A stretch of 64,000 nucleotides of DNA. Source: Helicoverpa zea (taxonomy: Eukaryota > Arthropoda > Insecta > Lepidoptera > Noctuidae). The stretch's first letter is position 1. Each line of letters begins with the position of its first letter. Shown here in pieces: positions 24,001-33,617 of the stretch. Under the pieces are notes generated by a model. The model did no database searches, was not told the origin of the DNA, and was given only the letters and a program-made list of their open reading frames with translations. Made by a program: the position numbers and the translations under genes. Location: contig NC_061469.1 in the NCBI RefSeq assembly GCF_022581195.2, forward strand, positions 6,386,001 through 6,450,000. The letters run 5' to 3'.

Positions 24001-25666
24001 CAGGTTGGTAATGTTCTTATTACTAAAGTATTTTATTTTACAGATTGATTTAACAACATTGTCATTATTTCCTTCAGGTTTAAAAAGAAACTCTTCGGCT
24101 GAATTACCATCAGTGATCGCACCAGCAAGGCTCAGGGCTGCAATCACGGCAGCTTAGTAAGTACCCCAAGTAGCATTCGGGGTTCTATATAAGATGTCTA
24201 GTCGTTCACATGTACTCTACAAGCTGTGTATGTCAGCTGTATATCGACGGCTCCTAAGTATACTGAGTCAACTAACAAATTTTGCGAATTGCACTTTTTT
24301 GTGTATTAACACAAATAACAATAACAATATTGTAAATACACAAAAAAGTGAAATTCGCAAAATTTGTTAGTTGACTCAGTATACTTAGGAGCCGTCGATA
24401 TGAGCTGTATAGCTTGCTATAATGCTTTTATTGAACCAGTTTGGGCACAAATTAGACAGCCTTAAGTTCACTATGCCTGTACATTAGAAGTATAATAGCA
24501 TTATAATAGCAGTTTAAGTAGTAACATCGGACTTAAGGCTGACTTACGGCACTATATGGAACGCAGTGTGAACCATACAACGTACATGAGTGTAATAAAG
24601 AGTAATAAGTGGCTAAATACACAGCCCACACACACACAGTTAAAATCGGACAAAAGTACTCCAGTAAGCTACCTTAAATTCACTTGTGTCCTAAATTATT
24701 TCTACATTTTGATATATTAGTTTGACAATTGTACGGAGTGCACGGATTCGGGGCAATAACTCCGGCGGATTATTATTATAATATAACACGCGGAAGTACC
24801 TGTTTTATGTACTATATCATGTTAATGCCATGGGAATGCAACTTTATCGTGTAACGTATACATAACAACTAAAATTTTCACGCGCCTCTGTAAAAACGCT
24901 TTATTTATTTTGAAATTTTTAAAACTGGCTGAGAGAAAAATTTTCATTTTCAGTTTTTGATATTTTATTGGCATTATAATTATACTACGGTACTTCATTT
25001 TAACATGAAACCAAAACTCATTCGCTCTATCTGCGTATTTTGTGAACAGCGGTTGCCGTATCTCTACCCTCCTATAATGCTCTTAGTCAGAAAGCTGACT
25101 AAAGGATAGTTGTTAGAGTATTATAACACCCATAACTGTATAAAAGTATTACTCTACACTCCTGTAAGTCCCTTAGACAGGTATAGGTGTAATTATTTGC
25201 GATACTGCAGCTTATACATCACGAGTGAACTGTAGTAATGCTTTAAGTTCACCTTGGAACTAAATGTGTACTCTTAAATGGAACAAAATGCTACTTGGGA
25301 CCTTTCATCGTCATCCGTTCTTATCCCAATTTTATTAGGGTCGTCGGGACGTCTTCTTCCTTCTTTCTCTTCTTCCTTCTTTCTCCTTATTAATAATGTA
25401 TTTATTTCAGTGTTCCACGCCCCGTTCTTGCAGCCGTGGACGAAAGTTCAGGGATTGGCAGAGTAATGCGGAACACTAGTGCTGCGTGGCAATTGACGCG
25501 AGCTCGAAGGTTTAGAACCCCGAAACTGCAAGCACCACCCCCAGAAGCTACAGCACCCCCCAGCTCCACTGCACCCATGGCTCGCAAAGACTTAGATCTT
25601 CGCGTTAACAGGTTCTTAAAAGACGAAGGAATGAAAAAATACTTTGGCTGTTACCAAAATCGTTAA
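21008..25666 (+). CDS. uncharacterised 8-exon gene, 343 aa, 5-nt first coding exon
   Basis: Exons: 21008-21012, 21572-21652, 22435-22629, 22951-23073, 23631-23778, 23859-24003, 24078-24156 and 25411-25666, together 1032 nt with consistent phases. The first coding exon is ATG AG with a consensus donor GTAAGT. It joins exon 2 to read MSKSEPHWKQTEDWKARYSH. The protein is hydrophilic, with no signal peptide or membrane segment. It has a Trp-rich N terminus, a Ser/Thr/Pro stretch (TYSSDLPTPPDMSTLMS), a charged helix-prone segment (VRARSRELEEEAQDKT), Ser/Arg-rich repeats (TTERSVSRSRVSRISTRR), one CPVC pair around residue 230, a Pro/Ala-rich linker and a basic C terminus ending KKYFGCYQNR. A lone CxxC is not enough for a zinc site. 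The donor of exon 4 (GA|GTTGGT) is the weakest junction. I do not recognise the family. Intron 7 holds a hairpin MITE and a repeat fragment. Confidence 0.72.
24241..24401. mobile_element. hairpin MITE, Tc1/mariner-like TA target
   Basis: Two nearly perfect inverted arms of about 66 bp (ATATCGACGGCTCCTAAGTA at 24241 and its complement ending at 24401) flank a loop of about 27 bp. Reading the ends as TA|TCGACGG and CCGTCGA|TA gives a TA target duplication as for Tc1/mariner elements. Arm identity is so high that the copy is probably young. It lies in intron 7 of the 21008-25666 gene. Confidence 0.7.
25305..25372 (+). repeat. dispersed repeat fragment
   Basis: The segment 'ttatcccaattttattaggg' followed by 'tcgtcgggacgtcttcttcc' resembles another part of the same high-copy lepidopteran repeat seen at 1845-2075. 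It ends only about 40 nt before the acceptor of the last exon at 25411 and contributes the pyrimidine-rich run there. Confidence 0.4.
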
Positions 25667-26030
25667 ATTACGATCATTATAGACATGTATAATATTATTT
25701 TGATAATAACTATAAAGTATTGATTACTATAAATATGTTTTATTCTTAATTAAAAGATTCAGGATCTTATCTTAGACACAGGTGAAGATGAACAGAAAAC
25801 ATAATGTTTAAGTATATTAGCAGTGAGCCTACTGTGCAGTTAGACAGGATCTTAAGTTTGTTTACATTTATTTAGATAAATAAAGTCGTGTTAGTTGAAC
25901 TATTTATAACACAGGAATGGTTTACGAGCTCTGAAGTGAACCCCGACTCGGAATATAAAACTAGACGTTTGATTGAACGGCTTTTTCAACATTGGATACC
26001 TATTTAATGTTGGTCAATCTATCGTTATAT
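25667..26030. other. 3' UTR and intergenic
   Basis: The sequence holds AT-rich 3' flank of the preceding gene, with AATAAA-type signals near 25880, and then the unclear 5' edge of the LINE. There are no other features. Confidence 0.4.
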
Positions 26031-26115
26031 GCCAATGATCCGCAATCAATGATCAGCAATGTTCTGATTAAATATTCTTCATCAGAACATTGCTGGATTA
26101 TTAAATAAATCTGAC

Positions 26116-28920
26116 ATGCTTGCTGTTCACATTCAAGAATTATCTAAGAAAAAAAAGGACGTAGATATAATTTGTATCACAGAACACTTTGTTATGGCCG
26201 GACATGAAAAACTATTGAATTTTACAAATTACAAGTTAGGAGCAATTTATTCAAGGCCGTCTCAGAAACGAGGGGGGTCATGTATTTTTATTAAAAACGG
26301 TTTTGAATTCAAGGAGCTCTCGGGAATTTCACGTCATTCAATACCTAATGTTATTGAATGTTGTGGCTTAGAGCTGACGAATCATAATTTAATAATTGTA
26401 TGCATTTATAGGCCACCAAAATTGAGTAATTTAAGTGTATTTTATGAAAAGTTAGATATTGTATTGAAAAGCCTGTGTAGCAAATCTGATAAGAAAATAG
26501 TAATGTGTGGGGACTTCAATATAGACACGCTAAAAAGAAATAACTTGACGCTGGACTTTGAATGCTTTCTACTGGGCTACAACCTTAAATTAGAGCTACG
26601 ACAACCAACCAGACTCAGCAGCAATACTTGCCTAGATAACTTTGCACGCAGTTCTCAATTGAAATGTATGTCAGAAGTATTAGACTTTGCATTGTCCGAC
26701 CACACTGCTCAGCTATTAAAAGTTACAGTAGTAAAGTCGTATAGGCTTAAGTCTTGGCGAATAAAAAAACGAGATCTATCCGTTGAAAACATGACTAGAT
26801 TTAAAAAATACCTGAAATGCCTCTTTTTTACGGACATCTACCAAACAGATAATGCTAATGAAGCTTACGATCATTTTTTAGAACAGTTTCGCTGGTTATA
26901 CGATCTTTGCTTTCCACATAAATTGATAACAGTCAGAACAAATAAAACGGTTCAATGGGTTTCAAATGGCATTCGAATATGCAGTAGAAAGCAAAGACAT
27001 TTATTATGGAGATATAGACTTGAACCATCGAATTCCAATAAAAACATTTTTAGAAACTACTCACGCAGATTTCGGAAAATTATCAAGTTAACGCAAAAAG
27101 CACAAAATAATTATTTTATTGAAACCTCGAGTAATAAATCCAAAGCCGCTTGGCAAGTTATAAATAATAAACACCGAATTACCGAACCCATTTCGCAAAT
27201 TAGATATAAAAATACCGACATTACTAATCCGACTGACATTGCCGACGCATTTAATGATTATTTTATTGACCAAACTCAAAACAATATGACGACCACCCCG
27301 AACACTAATAATATGATAAAATTGACAAATAACCCAAATTCAATTTTTATGCATCCAGTATCACCACAAGACATTATGAGAGCAATACAATCTTTAAAAA
27401 ATAAAAATAGTACTGGATATGATAATATAGCTACAAAGGTTATTAAATTTGTATCGGAGGACATCGCAGTACATTTAAGTCACATACTTAATTTATGTAT
27501 AAGCTCTGGTGTATTTCCGGATAGCTTGAAAACAGTCATTGTAAAGCCGCTTTTAAAAAAAAACGATAAGAAAGATATCGCAAACTATAGGCCAATTGCA
27601 CTTATACCAATTTTTTCTAAGGTTTTCGAAAAAATTATCTACAATTCATTAAATGCTTTTTTATCAAAATATAATATTCTAAGTGCAGAGCAAAAGGGTT
27701 TCCGAAAAAACAAAGGTATAAATATAGCGGTTTACGACCTATTAAATGTCATAATGCAAAATGTAGATAAAAAAGTACCAACATGCGCAATCTTTACGGA
27801 TATGACGAGGGCTTTTGACTGTGTTGATCACGAAACCTTAATTAATAAACTTAGCGCAATAGGAATACGAGGAAACGTACTCAAACTTTTAAAATCCTAT
27901 CTCAGCAACCGTAAGCAGCACACAGAAATCTCTAAAATATGCTTGAAATCAAAGCGTGAAAATAAATATTTGTCCAAAGAGAGAATTATTAGGTATGGCG
28001 TACCACAGGGTAGTGTGCTGGGACCATTATTATTTTTGATATACATTAATGACTTGCCACGCCACATTGAACATCCTATGGTTTTGTTTGCTGACGATAG
28101 CACCGCCTTGATTAAATGTATAAACAAAAATACTTATGAACATGACATAAATAGTGCTTTAAGGGACATTATACACTGGCTTGACCAAAACAATCTATTA
28201 ATAAATATATCTAAAACTAATGTCATGCATTTTTATCAACGAATACTACCGGACATGTTACAATTAGAATATAACGAACAAAAAGTTGACCAAGTAACAG
28301 TTGCAAAATTCTTAGGCATAATTATAGACAGCCAATTAACTTGGAAGCCACATGCAGAAAACATATGCAATAAACTAAGCGTTGCAGCGTATATATTACT
28401 TAATCTAGCCAAAAAAGTGAGCATGACTACAAGGTTGACAGCATATCACGGTTTGGTCGCATCGGTACTAAGATTTGGCATCATATTTTGGGGAAATTGT
28501 AGCCTGAGAGAGCAGGTGTTCAAATCTCAGAAACGCTGTTTAAGGGCAATGTGTAATTTAAAAGTAACAGACAGCTGCGTACCTATGTTTAAGTCCCTAA
28601 AGATACTAACATTTCCATCATTATTTATCTTTGAAACTGCAGTTTTTGTAAAATCTAATATGCACCTATTTATTAAAGTATCTGATAACAGCACTAGGCC
28701 AATAAGGAAACAATATAAAAACAAGTTACATGTTATTAGATATGATACTGCCTTATTAAGGAAAAGTCTTTTATGTATGGGCCCAACAATATTTAACAAA
28801 ATACCGGATAGGTTAAAAACAGAAACTATTGTACTGTTTAAAAAGAAATTGTTAGACTTATTAATTAATAAATGTTATTATTCAATTTGCGATTTTTTGA
28901 CTGACAAGAACCTCAGCTAA
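26116..28920 (+). CDS. LINE ORF2: AP endonuclease and reverse transcriptase
   Basis: An uninterrupted 934-codon frame. The N-terminal third is an exonuclease-endonuclease-phosphatase domain: the in-frame codons just upstream of the ATG read LHQNIAGLLNKSD, supplying the N of the first catalytic motif, then ITEHF near residue 22, GDFNID near 131 and SDH near 193. The reverse transcriptase follows with NYRPIALIPIFSKVFEKII, motif A FTDMTRAFDCVDH near 560, motif B YGVPQGSVLGPLLFLIYIND and motif C LFADDS near 657, so all three catalytic aspartates are present. The C-terminal part continues into the region usual for Jockey/CR1 LINEs, without an RNase H motif that I can see. A TGA lies about 17 codons upstream of the ATG, so translation from this ATG alone would omit the first endonuclease motif. 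That suggests the natural start was lost with the 5' end. The intact frame implies a recent insertion. Confidence 0.88.
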   Translation: MLAVHIQELSKKKKDVDIICITEHFVMAGHEKLLNFTNYKLGAIYSRPSQKRGGSCIFIKNGFEFKELSGISRHSIPNVIECCGLELTNHNLIIVCIYRPPKLSNLSVFYEKLDIVLKSLCSKSDKKIVMCGDFNIDTLKRNNLTLDFECFLLGYNLKLELRQPTRLSSNTCLDNFARSSQLKCMSEVLDFALSDHTAQLLKVTVVKSYRLKSWRIKKRDLSVENMTRFKKYLKCLFFTDIYQTDNANEAYDHFLEQFRWLYDLCFPHKLITVRTNKTVQWVSNGIRICSRKQRHLLWRYRLEPSNSNKNIFRNYSRRFRKIIKLTQKAQNNYFIETSSNKSKAAWQVINNKHRITEPISQIRYKNTDITNPTDIADAFNDYFIDQTQNNMTTTPNTNNMIKLTNNPNSIFMHPVSPQDIMRAIQSLKNKNSTGYDNIATKVIKFVSEDIAVHLSHILNLCISSGVFPDSLKTVIVKPLLKKNDKKDIANYRPIALIPIFSKVFEKIIYNSLNAFLSKYNILSAEQKGFRKNKGINIAVYDLLNVIMQNVDKKVPTCAIFTDMTRAFDCVDHETLINKLSAIGIRGNVLKLLKSYLSNRKQHTEISKICLKSKRENKYLSKERIIRYGVPQGSVLGPLLFLIYINDLPRHIEHPMVLFADDSTALIKCINKNTYEHDINSALRDIIHWLDQNNLLINISKTNVMHFYQRILPDMLQLEYNEQKVDQVTVAKFLGIIIDSQLTWKPHAENICNKLSVAAYILLNLAKKVSMTTRLTAYHGLVASVLRFGIIFWGNCSLREQVFKSQKRCLRAMCNLKVTDSCVPMFKSLKILTFPSLFIFETAVFVKSNMHLFIKVSDNSTRPIRKQYKNKLHVIRYDTALLRKSLLCMGPTIFNKIPDRLKTETIVLFKKKLLDLLINKCYYSICDFLTDKNLS

Positions 28921-29235
28921 TTTGAAATAATAATGTATTCTTTAAATTTATAATAATTGTAAATGTAACAGTTAATTAATCTTGACATTAACTCTGTATC
29001 TGTTTTTTATTTTGACATATATTTTTTATTTTTTTTCATTTAATTTTATATTGACATTTTTAAACGCATGCAATCTGTAGACGAATGTATTAATACTATC
29101 ATGATTATTGCCTAAATGTATGTTGATTACCTACTTAAACTGTTTGCATGCCTATTAAAGGTAGAAAATATAAGGAGCACTAAATCACTATGTAGAACAA
29201 CTGTATCATGTACCTATTTTCTATGCAAATAAAGA

Positions 29236-29265
29236 TCTATTCTATTCTATTCTATTCTATTCTAT
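29236..29265 (+). repeat. (TCTAT)n tail of the LINE
   Basis: Five-base units (tctat/attct), about six copies, directly after 'gcaaataaagatc'. This is the 3' terminal repeat on which such LINEs prime. Confidence 0.8.
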
Positions 29266-29461
29266 CCTCATTAGTGCCCTTGGCTGAATGCAGAAAATCA
29301 CAAGACCCAGCAAAAAGACAAGAAAAAAATTACTGGCAGACGCTTGTTTGAGAACCATGGCAACAGTTTACAAACATGATAACTGAGATACGATCGCGAT
29401 AAAAATTACCAGTATCATTCCAATGAAAATCCAATTTATTAGACTTAAGTTGATATAAACT

Positions 29462-30603
29462 ATGGCAGCGAAATGTTGCCGTCTTAATTTGACAGGATCG
29501 GTCAGACATTTGATGTCGAAACAACTTGTATTTAGTGAATTTGGAGATCCTCTAAATGTACTAAAAATCCAGGAATGCGACGTTCCACTTGTTGGAGCTC
29601 AGGATGTGCTGGTTCGCATGCTAGCTGCGCCTGTCAACCCAGCTGATATAAATACTATTCAAGGTATATAAAGTAACCCACTCCACTGCTCTTGACACTT
29701 TGAGCCATGCTCTGCTCTCAAATATCATACTCTTGTGTTGTTTCAGGAAAATATCCAGTAAAATTAAAGCTACCATGTGTACCTGGCAATGAAGGTGTTG
29801 GTATTGTTGAAGAGATTGGCAAAGAAGTAAACGAAATATGCCCAGGGAATAAAGTTGTAGTCACAAAGCCTGCTCAGGGTACATGGAGAAACTTGGCAAC
29901 TTTTAATAAAGCTATACTGAAAGTGGTTCCAGATGACTTGGGATTACCAGAGGCTGCAACTCTTACTGTTAATCCTTGTACTACTTTGAGAATGCTTACT
30001 GACTTCCAACCAGTGCGGAAATGTGGCTTAGTTGTCATACAGAATGGCGCAAATAGTGCATGTGGTCAAAATGTCATACAAATCTGTAAGGCATGGGGTG
30101 TTAAAAATATTAACGTTGTAAGGAGCAGACCGGAAATAGACGAACTAAAGAATTATCTACATTCCTTAGGAGCTACGTGTGTCCTTACAGAAAATGAACT
30201 CAAAACAACTACAATTTTCAAAGAAAAGCAAATAGAAAAACCATCTCTTGCTCTGAATTGTGTTGGAGGCAAAAGTTCTTTGCAATTAATAAGACATCTA
30301 AATCATTCTGGATGTATGGTCACATATGGAGGGATGTCAAGAAAACCGGTCTCAATACCAACATCCGCATTTATTTTTAAGAATTTATCATTTTTTGGAT
30401 TCTGGATGACTGCATGGAATACAAAAGCTAGTAAATCTGACAAAGACAAAATGATGTCAGAAGTAATTACATTGATGTGTGAGAAAAAACTGAAAGCTCC
30501 TGTTCACAAGATGGTGAAACTTGATGAATTTAAAGAAGCCATCAGCAATACTTTGACTTCGAAAGGATTTCGGGGACGTAAATATATTCTAGACTTTAGT
30601 TAG
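29462..30603 (+). CDS. Mecr: mitochondrial enoyl-[acyl-carrier-protein]/trans-2-enoyl-CoA reductase, copy 1
   Basis: Two exons, 29462-29663 and 29747-30603 (352 aa). It reduces trans-2-enoyl thioesters with NADPH in the last step of mitochondrial fatty-acid synthesis. It belongs to the medium-chain dehydrogenase/reductase superfamily and lacks catalytic zinc. The N-terminal GroES-like half has NPADINTIQGKYPVKLKLP; the tyrosine in QGKYP aligns with the catalytic tyrosine of human MECR and yeast Etr1. It continues with PGNEGVG, GTWRNLA and LTVNPCTT. The Rossmann half has VVIQNGANSACGQNVIQIC and the arginine of NVVRSRPE, which in this family contacts the NADPH phosphate; it ends with LNCVGGKSS, VTYGGMSRKP and FGFWMTAWN. 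The N terminus is short and basic (MAAKCCRLNLTGSVRHL), shorter than in copy 2, but still plausible as a mitochondrial presequence. The intron donor is CAAG|GTATAT and the acceptor TTTCAG|GA. The copy 2 gene lies 3.7 kb downstream in the same direction. Confidence 0.9.
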
Positions 30604-30789
30604 GTTTGATTCTCCCTTTATTGGGCTTAGGTCTAGATCAGTGGTTCTCAGGCCCGCCGCTAGCAGTTTGTTCGCCCGCGTGCAAAACTGATTATGCCGC
30701 CCTACAACTACATATTATACTGGGCTTTGTCAACAATGAAAAAATCGTTAAGCACACAAAAATACCCCAGCAAATTAAAAGAAAGTATC

Positions 30790-31400
30790 GGAAAAAGCCG
30801 CGAGCGCGAAATTTTTTGAGTTTTGGGACACAAAAGTACCCAAAGCGGTTAAAGAAAAGCACTATAGGTAAATTGGAAAAGCCGCGAGCGTAGCGAGCGC
30901 GAATTTTTTTGAGTTTTGGGACACAAAAGTACCCAAAGCGGTTAAAGTAAAGCACTATAGATAAATTGGAAAAGCCGCGAGCGTAGCGAGCGCGAAATTT
31001 TTTGAGTTTTGGGGCACAAAAGTACCCAAAGCGGTAAAAAAAAGCACTATAGGTAAATTGGAAAAGCCGCGAGCGTAACGAGCGCGAACTTTTTTGAGTT
31101 TTGGGACACAAAAGTACCCAAAGCGGTTAAAGAAAAGCACTATAGGTAAATTGGAAAAGCCCGCGAGCGTAGCGAGCGCGAATTTTTTTGAGTTTTGGGA
31201 CACAAAAGTACCCAAAGCGGTTAAAGAAGAGCACAATAGGTAAATTGGAAAAGCCGCGAGCGTAGCGAGCGCGAAATTTTTTTGAGTTTTGGGGCACAAA
31301 AGTACCCAAAGCGGTAAAAAAAAGCACTATAGGTAAATTGGAAAAGCCGCGAGCGTAGCGAGAGCAAAATTTTTTGAGTTTTGGGACACAAAAGTACCCA
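30790..31400. repeat. tandem array of a 93-bp unit, about 7 copies
   Basis: Successive 'gccgcgagcg' segments start at 30881, 30974, 31066, 31159, 31253 and 31346, so the spacing is 92-94 bp; a shortened first copy lies near 30797. Each unit contains GCGAGCGTAGCGAGCGCG, 'ttttttgagttttggg', 'acacaaaagtacccaaagcg' and 'gcactataggtaaattggaa'. The long minus-strand ORFs across this stretch simply repeat a 31-residue period because 93 is divisible by three. They are not proteins. Confidence 0.9.
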
Positions 31401-31876
31401 AAGAAACCGTGACTGAAGCGAGCACCAGTGATTTTTGTCACTTCGGTGCCTCAACTTTTTGGAGGACTGAAAAAGTAAGCGCAGAATAAATTAAAACGTG
31501 CAAAGAAAGAACTGCGAGCGAAGCGAGCGCTTTTTTTCTAACTTTAAAGAATTCAGAGGGGAGAGGGTTGACAGTCGGACTGTGTCACCTCGCTCAGTCC
31601 CGTGGCGATGCGTGTCTCGGATCTGCACTGCGACTGGTAGTGAACCTAGGCTTTGCAGATTACAAAAGCACTCTCCGTGGATGGTCCCTTTTGCCCGTGC
31701 CATCCTGGTCGTGCAGATATGTGCCGACCGAGATGGCGCCCCCTAGACGTGGTACCCGGGGCGGACCGCCCCCGCCTCCCCTTTACGCCGCTACTGACGT
31801 CCGTGATTGAAACTATAGCTAAATTACTTAGTCTCTGCTGGAGCATTATTGATCTTAAATAGTTTTTAAAAATGTT

Positions 31877-31978
31877 TTATTTTGAAAGTGATTTTTCAAC
31901 AGATGCTACTGAAACCGGCAGTGTAAGTAATATTCTTAGCGCTATTGCTGTTTTCGGAAATATTGAAATGAAATAATT
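31877..31978 (-). pseudogene. hAT transposase C-terminal dimerisation fragment (inner element)
   Basis: The minus strand reads NYFISIFPKTAIALRILLTL and then PVSVASVEKSLSK before a stop. The hAT C-terminal dimerisation domain typically reads 'LLTLPVSVASAERSFSKLK' here. The stop and the absence of the rest of the domain mark it as a dead fragment. Confidence 0.75.
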
Positions 31979-33096
31979 GGTAAAAAGATATTTCGATTTG
32001 CCGCCCCCTAGGACGTGCCGCCCGCGTGCGGTGCACGCCATGCACGCCCGCTTACGGCGGGCCTGGTGGTTCTTAACCTTTTTGTTATGACGAACCACTT
32101 CACCAAAAGTTTATCATGCCGCGGACCACCTCATTGGTTTACCTAAATTGAGGGTTCTTTGATAAAGAATACAAGCACACTTTATAATTAGCACTCATTT
32201 CTTTATTATTTAGCAAAAAAACTAAAAGTTACAGATTTTTAATTTAATGAGATTTTTGTGACTGCATTCTCTTTACTATCTTCAGAATTCTGCTCTATTC
32301 TTTTGTAGGTAAGCAAATGTAAAAAAAGACAGACATATGTTTATGTAGTTTTCAAATGCGCAAGCGAAGCGAGCGTGAATTTTTTTCAGTCTCAAATAAT
32401 CATTACGTAAAATGTAGCCCAAACGTACTTAAGGCGAGGAATTGGTCAACAATAATTCCATAACCGGCACGCGCATCTAAGGCGCCAAAAGGGGTCGGAG
32501 CGTCTGAGCGGGGCGAGGATAACAATACGCGCGCTAGCTTATAACTAAAAGTCGTAAGCGACAAAATGGTTTTGTAATTTTATTATTTAGAAATGACAAT
32601 TTGATAAAAATTCCTTCTACAATTTTAAAGAGTATGTACATAACTACTAAAAAAGTTAAGAGGCTTAAATCGGTCCCGTATGCCCATAATATGTGAATCT
32701 CTTTTTAAAAAGAGGTATGTTTGATATATTTTTCTCTGTTATAAAAGTTACCTAATCATGTTTCTACGTCTAACAAAATAAGGTTTATATCATGAACTTT
32801 CAGGTAACCAAGTTGTATTTTGATCCGTTTTGTATTTACTGAGAAAAATTGAAATCCTTGGCGCCAAAAATTCCAATTCGTCCTCTTAACTTTTTGTTCG
32901 TTGACAAATGCAAGAATAAGTGTATATAGCTTCTGAATACGCGAGCGAAGCGAGCGCGAAATTTTTTTTTTAAGACTCAAAATTAAAATTACGTAAAATG
33001 TAGCCCAAACATACATTTTTTTCTGTTGGACAAGTAAGATGGATATGAATGTGAAGGGGGGATGGTCCGGACCCCAAAACTTAACTTACGCCCATG

Positions 33097-33146
33097 CGAA
33101 AACCCCTGCTCACATAGAGAAGTCGGTAAAAATAAAGTTAGATAAC
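33097..33146 (-). pseudogene. hAT transposase C-terminal fragment (outer element)
   Basis: The minus-strand peptide YLTLFLPTSLCEQGFS matches the conserved 'YLCE-x-GFS' block near the C terminus of ZBED5-like hAT transposases. The flanking frame is degenerate. Confidence 0.6.
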
Positions 33147-33617
33147 GTATAGCGACGACCCGAAGCAAAGCTTCGCGGACCACTTGGAATGTCTCCAGGG
33201 ACCACCAGTGGTCCGCGGACCACCGGTTAAGAACCACTGGTCTAGATTCTACCAGAGCAGAACGGAGTGAAGATAAACAATGTTTCGTTATTCAGATATT
33301 TCTTCTCCACCCACTCAGTGCTCCATATAATCCACGCAGCGAGAAAATTCTATCGATTCTTCAAAATATCCTCACTTCTCGTCTTTGATTTAATAGAATT
33401 AAAACATGACATGACCAAAACTCAGTTTTTTATTCTAATCTAATCTATTCTCGGGCGGTGCAAGCCAAAAGAAGAGAAACTTAAAAATGTTATTTTCTTT
33501 ACGAAACTCAAAAAAAAAATACAATTACCTACTGTTAGCGGCGAGGTCCAATGTACAAAATGATAACATTAGGCTAAAGTCCATTTCTATAAATGTGATA
33601 TATAACTCCTTACATAC

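Larger units (their letters stand above)
26031..29265 (+). mobile_element. LINE of the Jockey/CR1 group, 5'-truncated, tail (TCTAT)n
   Basis: The element consists of an endonuclease-reverse transcriptase ORF (26116-28920), about 300 bp of AT-rich 3' UTR and a simple-repeat tail of ATTCT units (29236-29265). No ORF1 (nucleic-acid-binding protein) is visible upstream, so the copy is probably 5'-truncated. The 5' boundary is uncertain because I could not find the matching target duplication. A second tail of the same type occurs at 53836-53872. Confidence 0.8.
30649..32065. mobile_element. hAT transposon (inner), nested in the left terminus of the outer one
   Basis: The ends are CAGGCCCGCCG at 30649 and CGGCGGGCCTG ending at 32065, an 11-bp inverted repeat. 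The flanks are the 8-bp duplication GTGGTTCT at 30641-30648 and 32066-32073. That target is bases 3-10 of the outer hAT element, so the inner element jumped into the terminal repeat of the outer one. The 1417-bp body holds the 93-bp tandem array (about 30790-31400) and a decayed hAT dimerisation region on the minus strand (31877-31978). Confidence 0.88.
30639..33239. mobile_element. hAT transposon (outer), non-autonomous, with 8-bp target duplication
   Basis: The element begins CAGTGGTTCT at 30639 and ends AGAACCACTG at 33239, a perfect 10-bp terminal inverted repeat of hAT type. It is flanked by the 8-bp duplication GTCTAGAT at 30631-30638 and 33240-33247. Without the element nested in its left end (30649-32065 plus one 8-bp duplication) it would be about 1.18 kb. 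Minus-strand remnants of a hAT transposase C terminus (LFLPTSLCEQGFS, 33097-33146) confirm the superfamily. It also has an internal near-duplication (32341-32430 and 32926-33020) with 'attacgtaaaatgtagccca' and GCGAAGCGAGCG motifs. It sits between MECR copies 1 and 2. Confidence 0.88.

Noticed and set aside
30790..31400. Regularly spaced repeats resembling a CRISPR array
   Set aside because: The whole 93-bp unit is repeated, with no unique spacers, and it lies in a eukaryotic transposon.
30692..31454. Overlapping minus-strand ORFs with repeats of 'FGYFCVPKLKK'-type peptides
   Set aside because: A 93-bp period is divisible by three, so stop-free frames repeat automatically. The region is a tandem array inside a hAT element.
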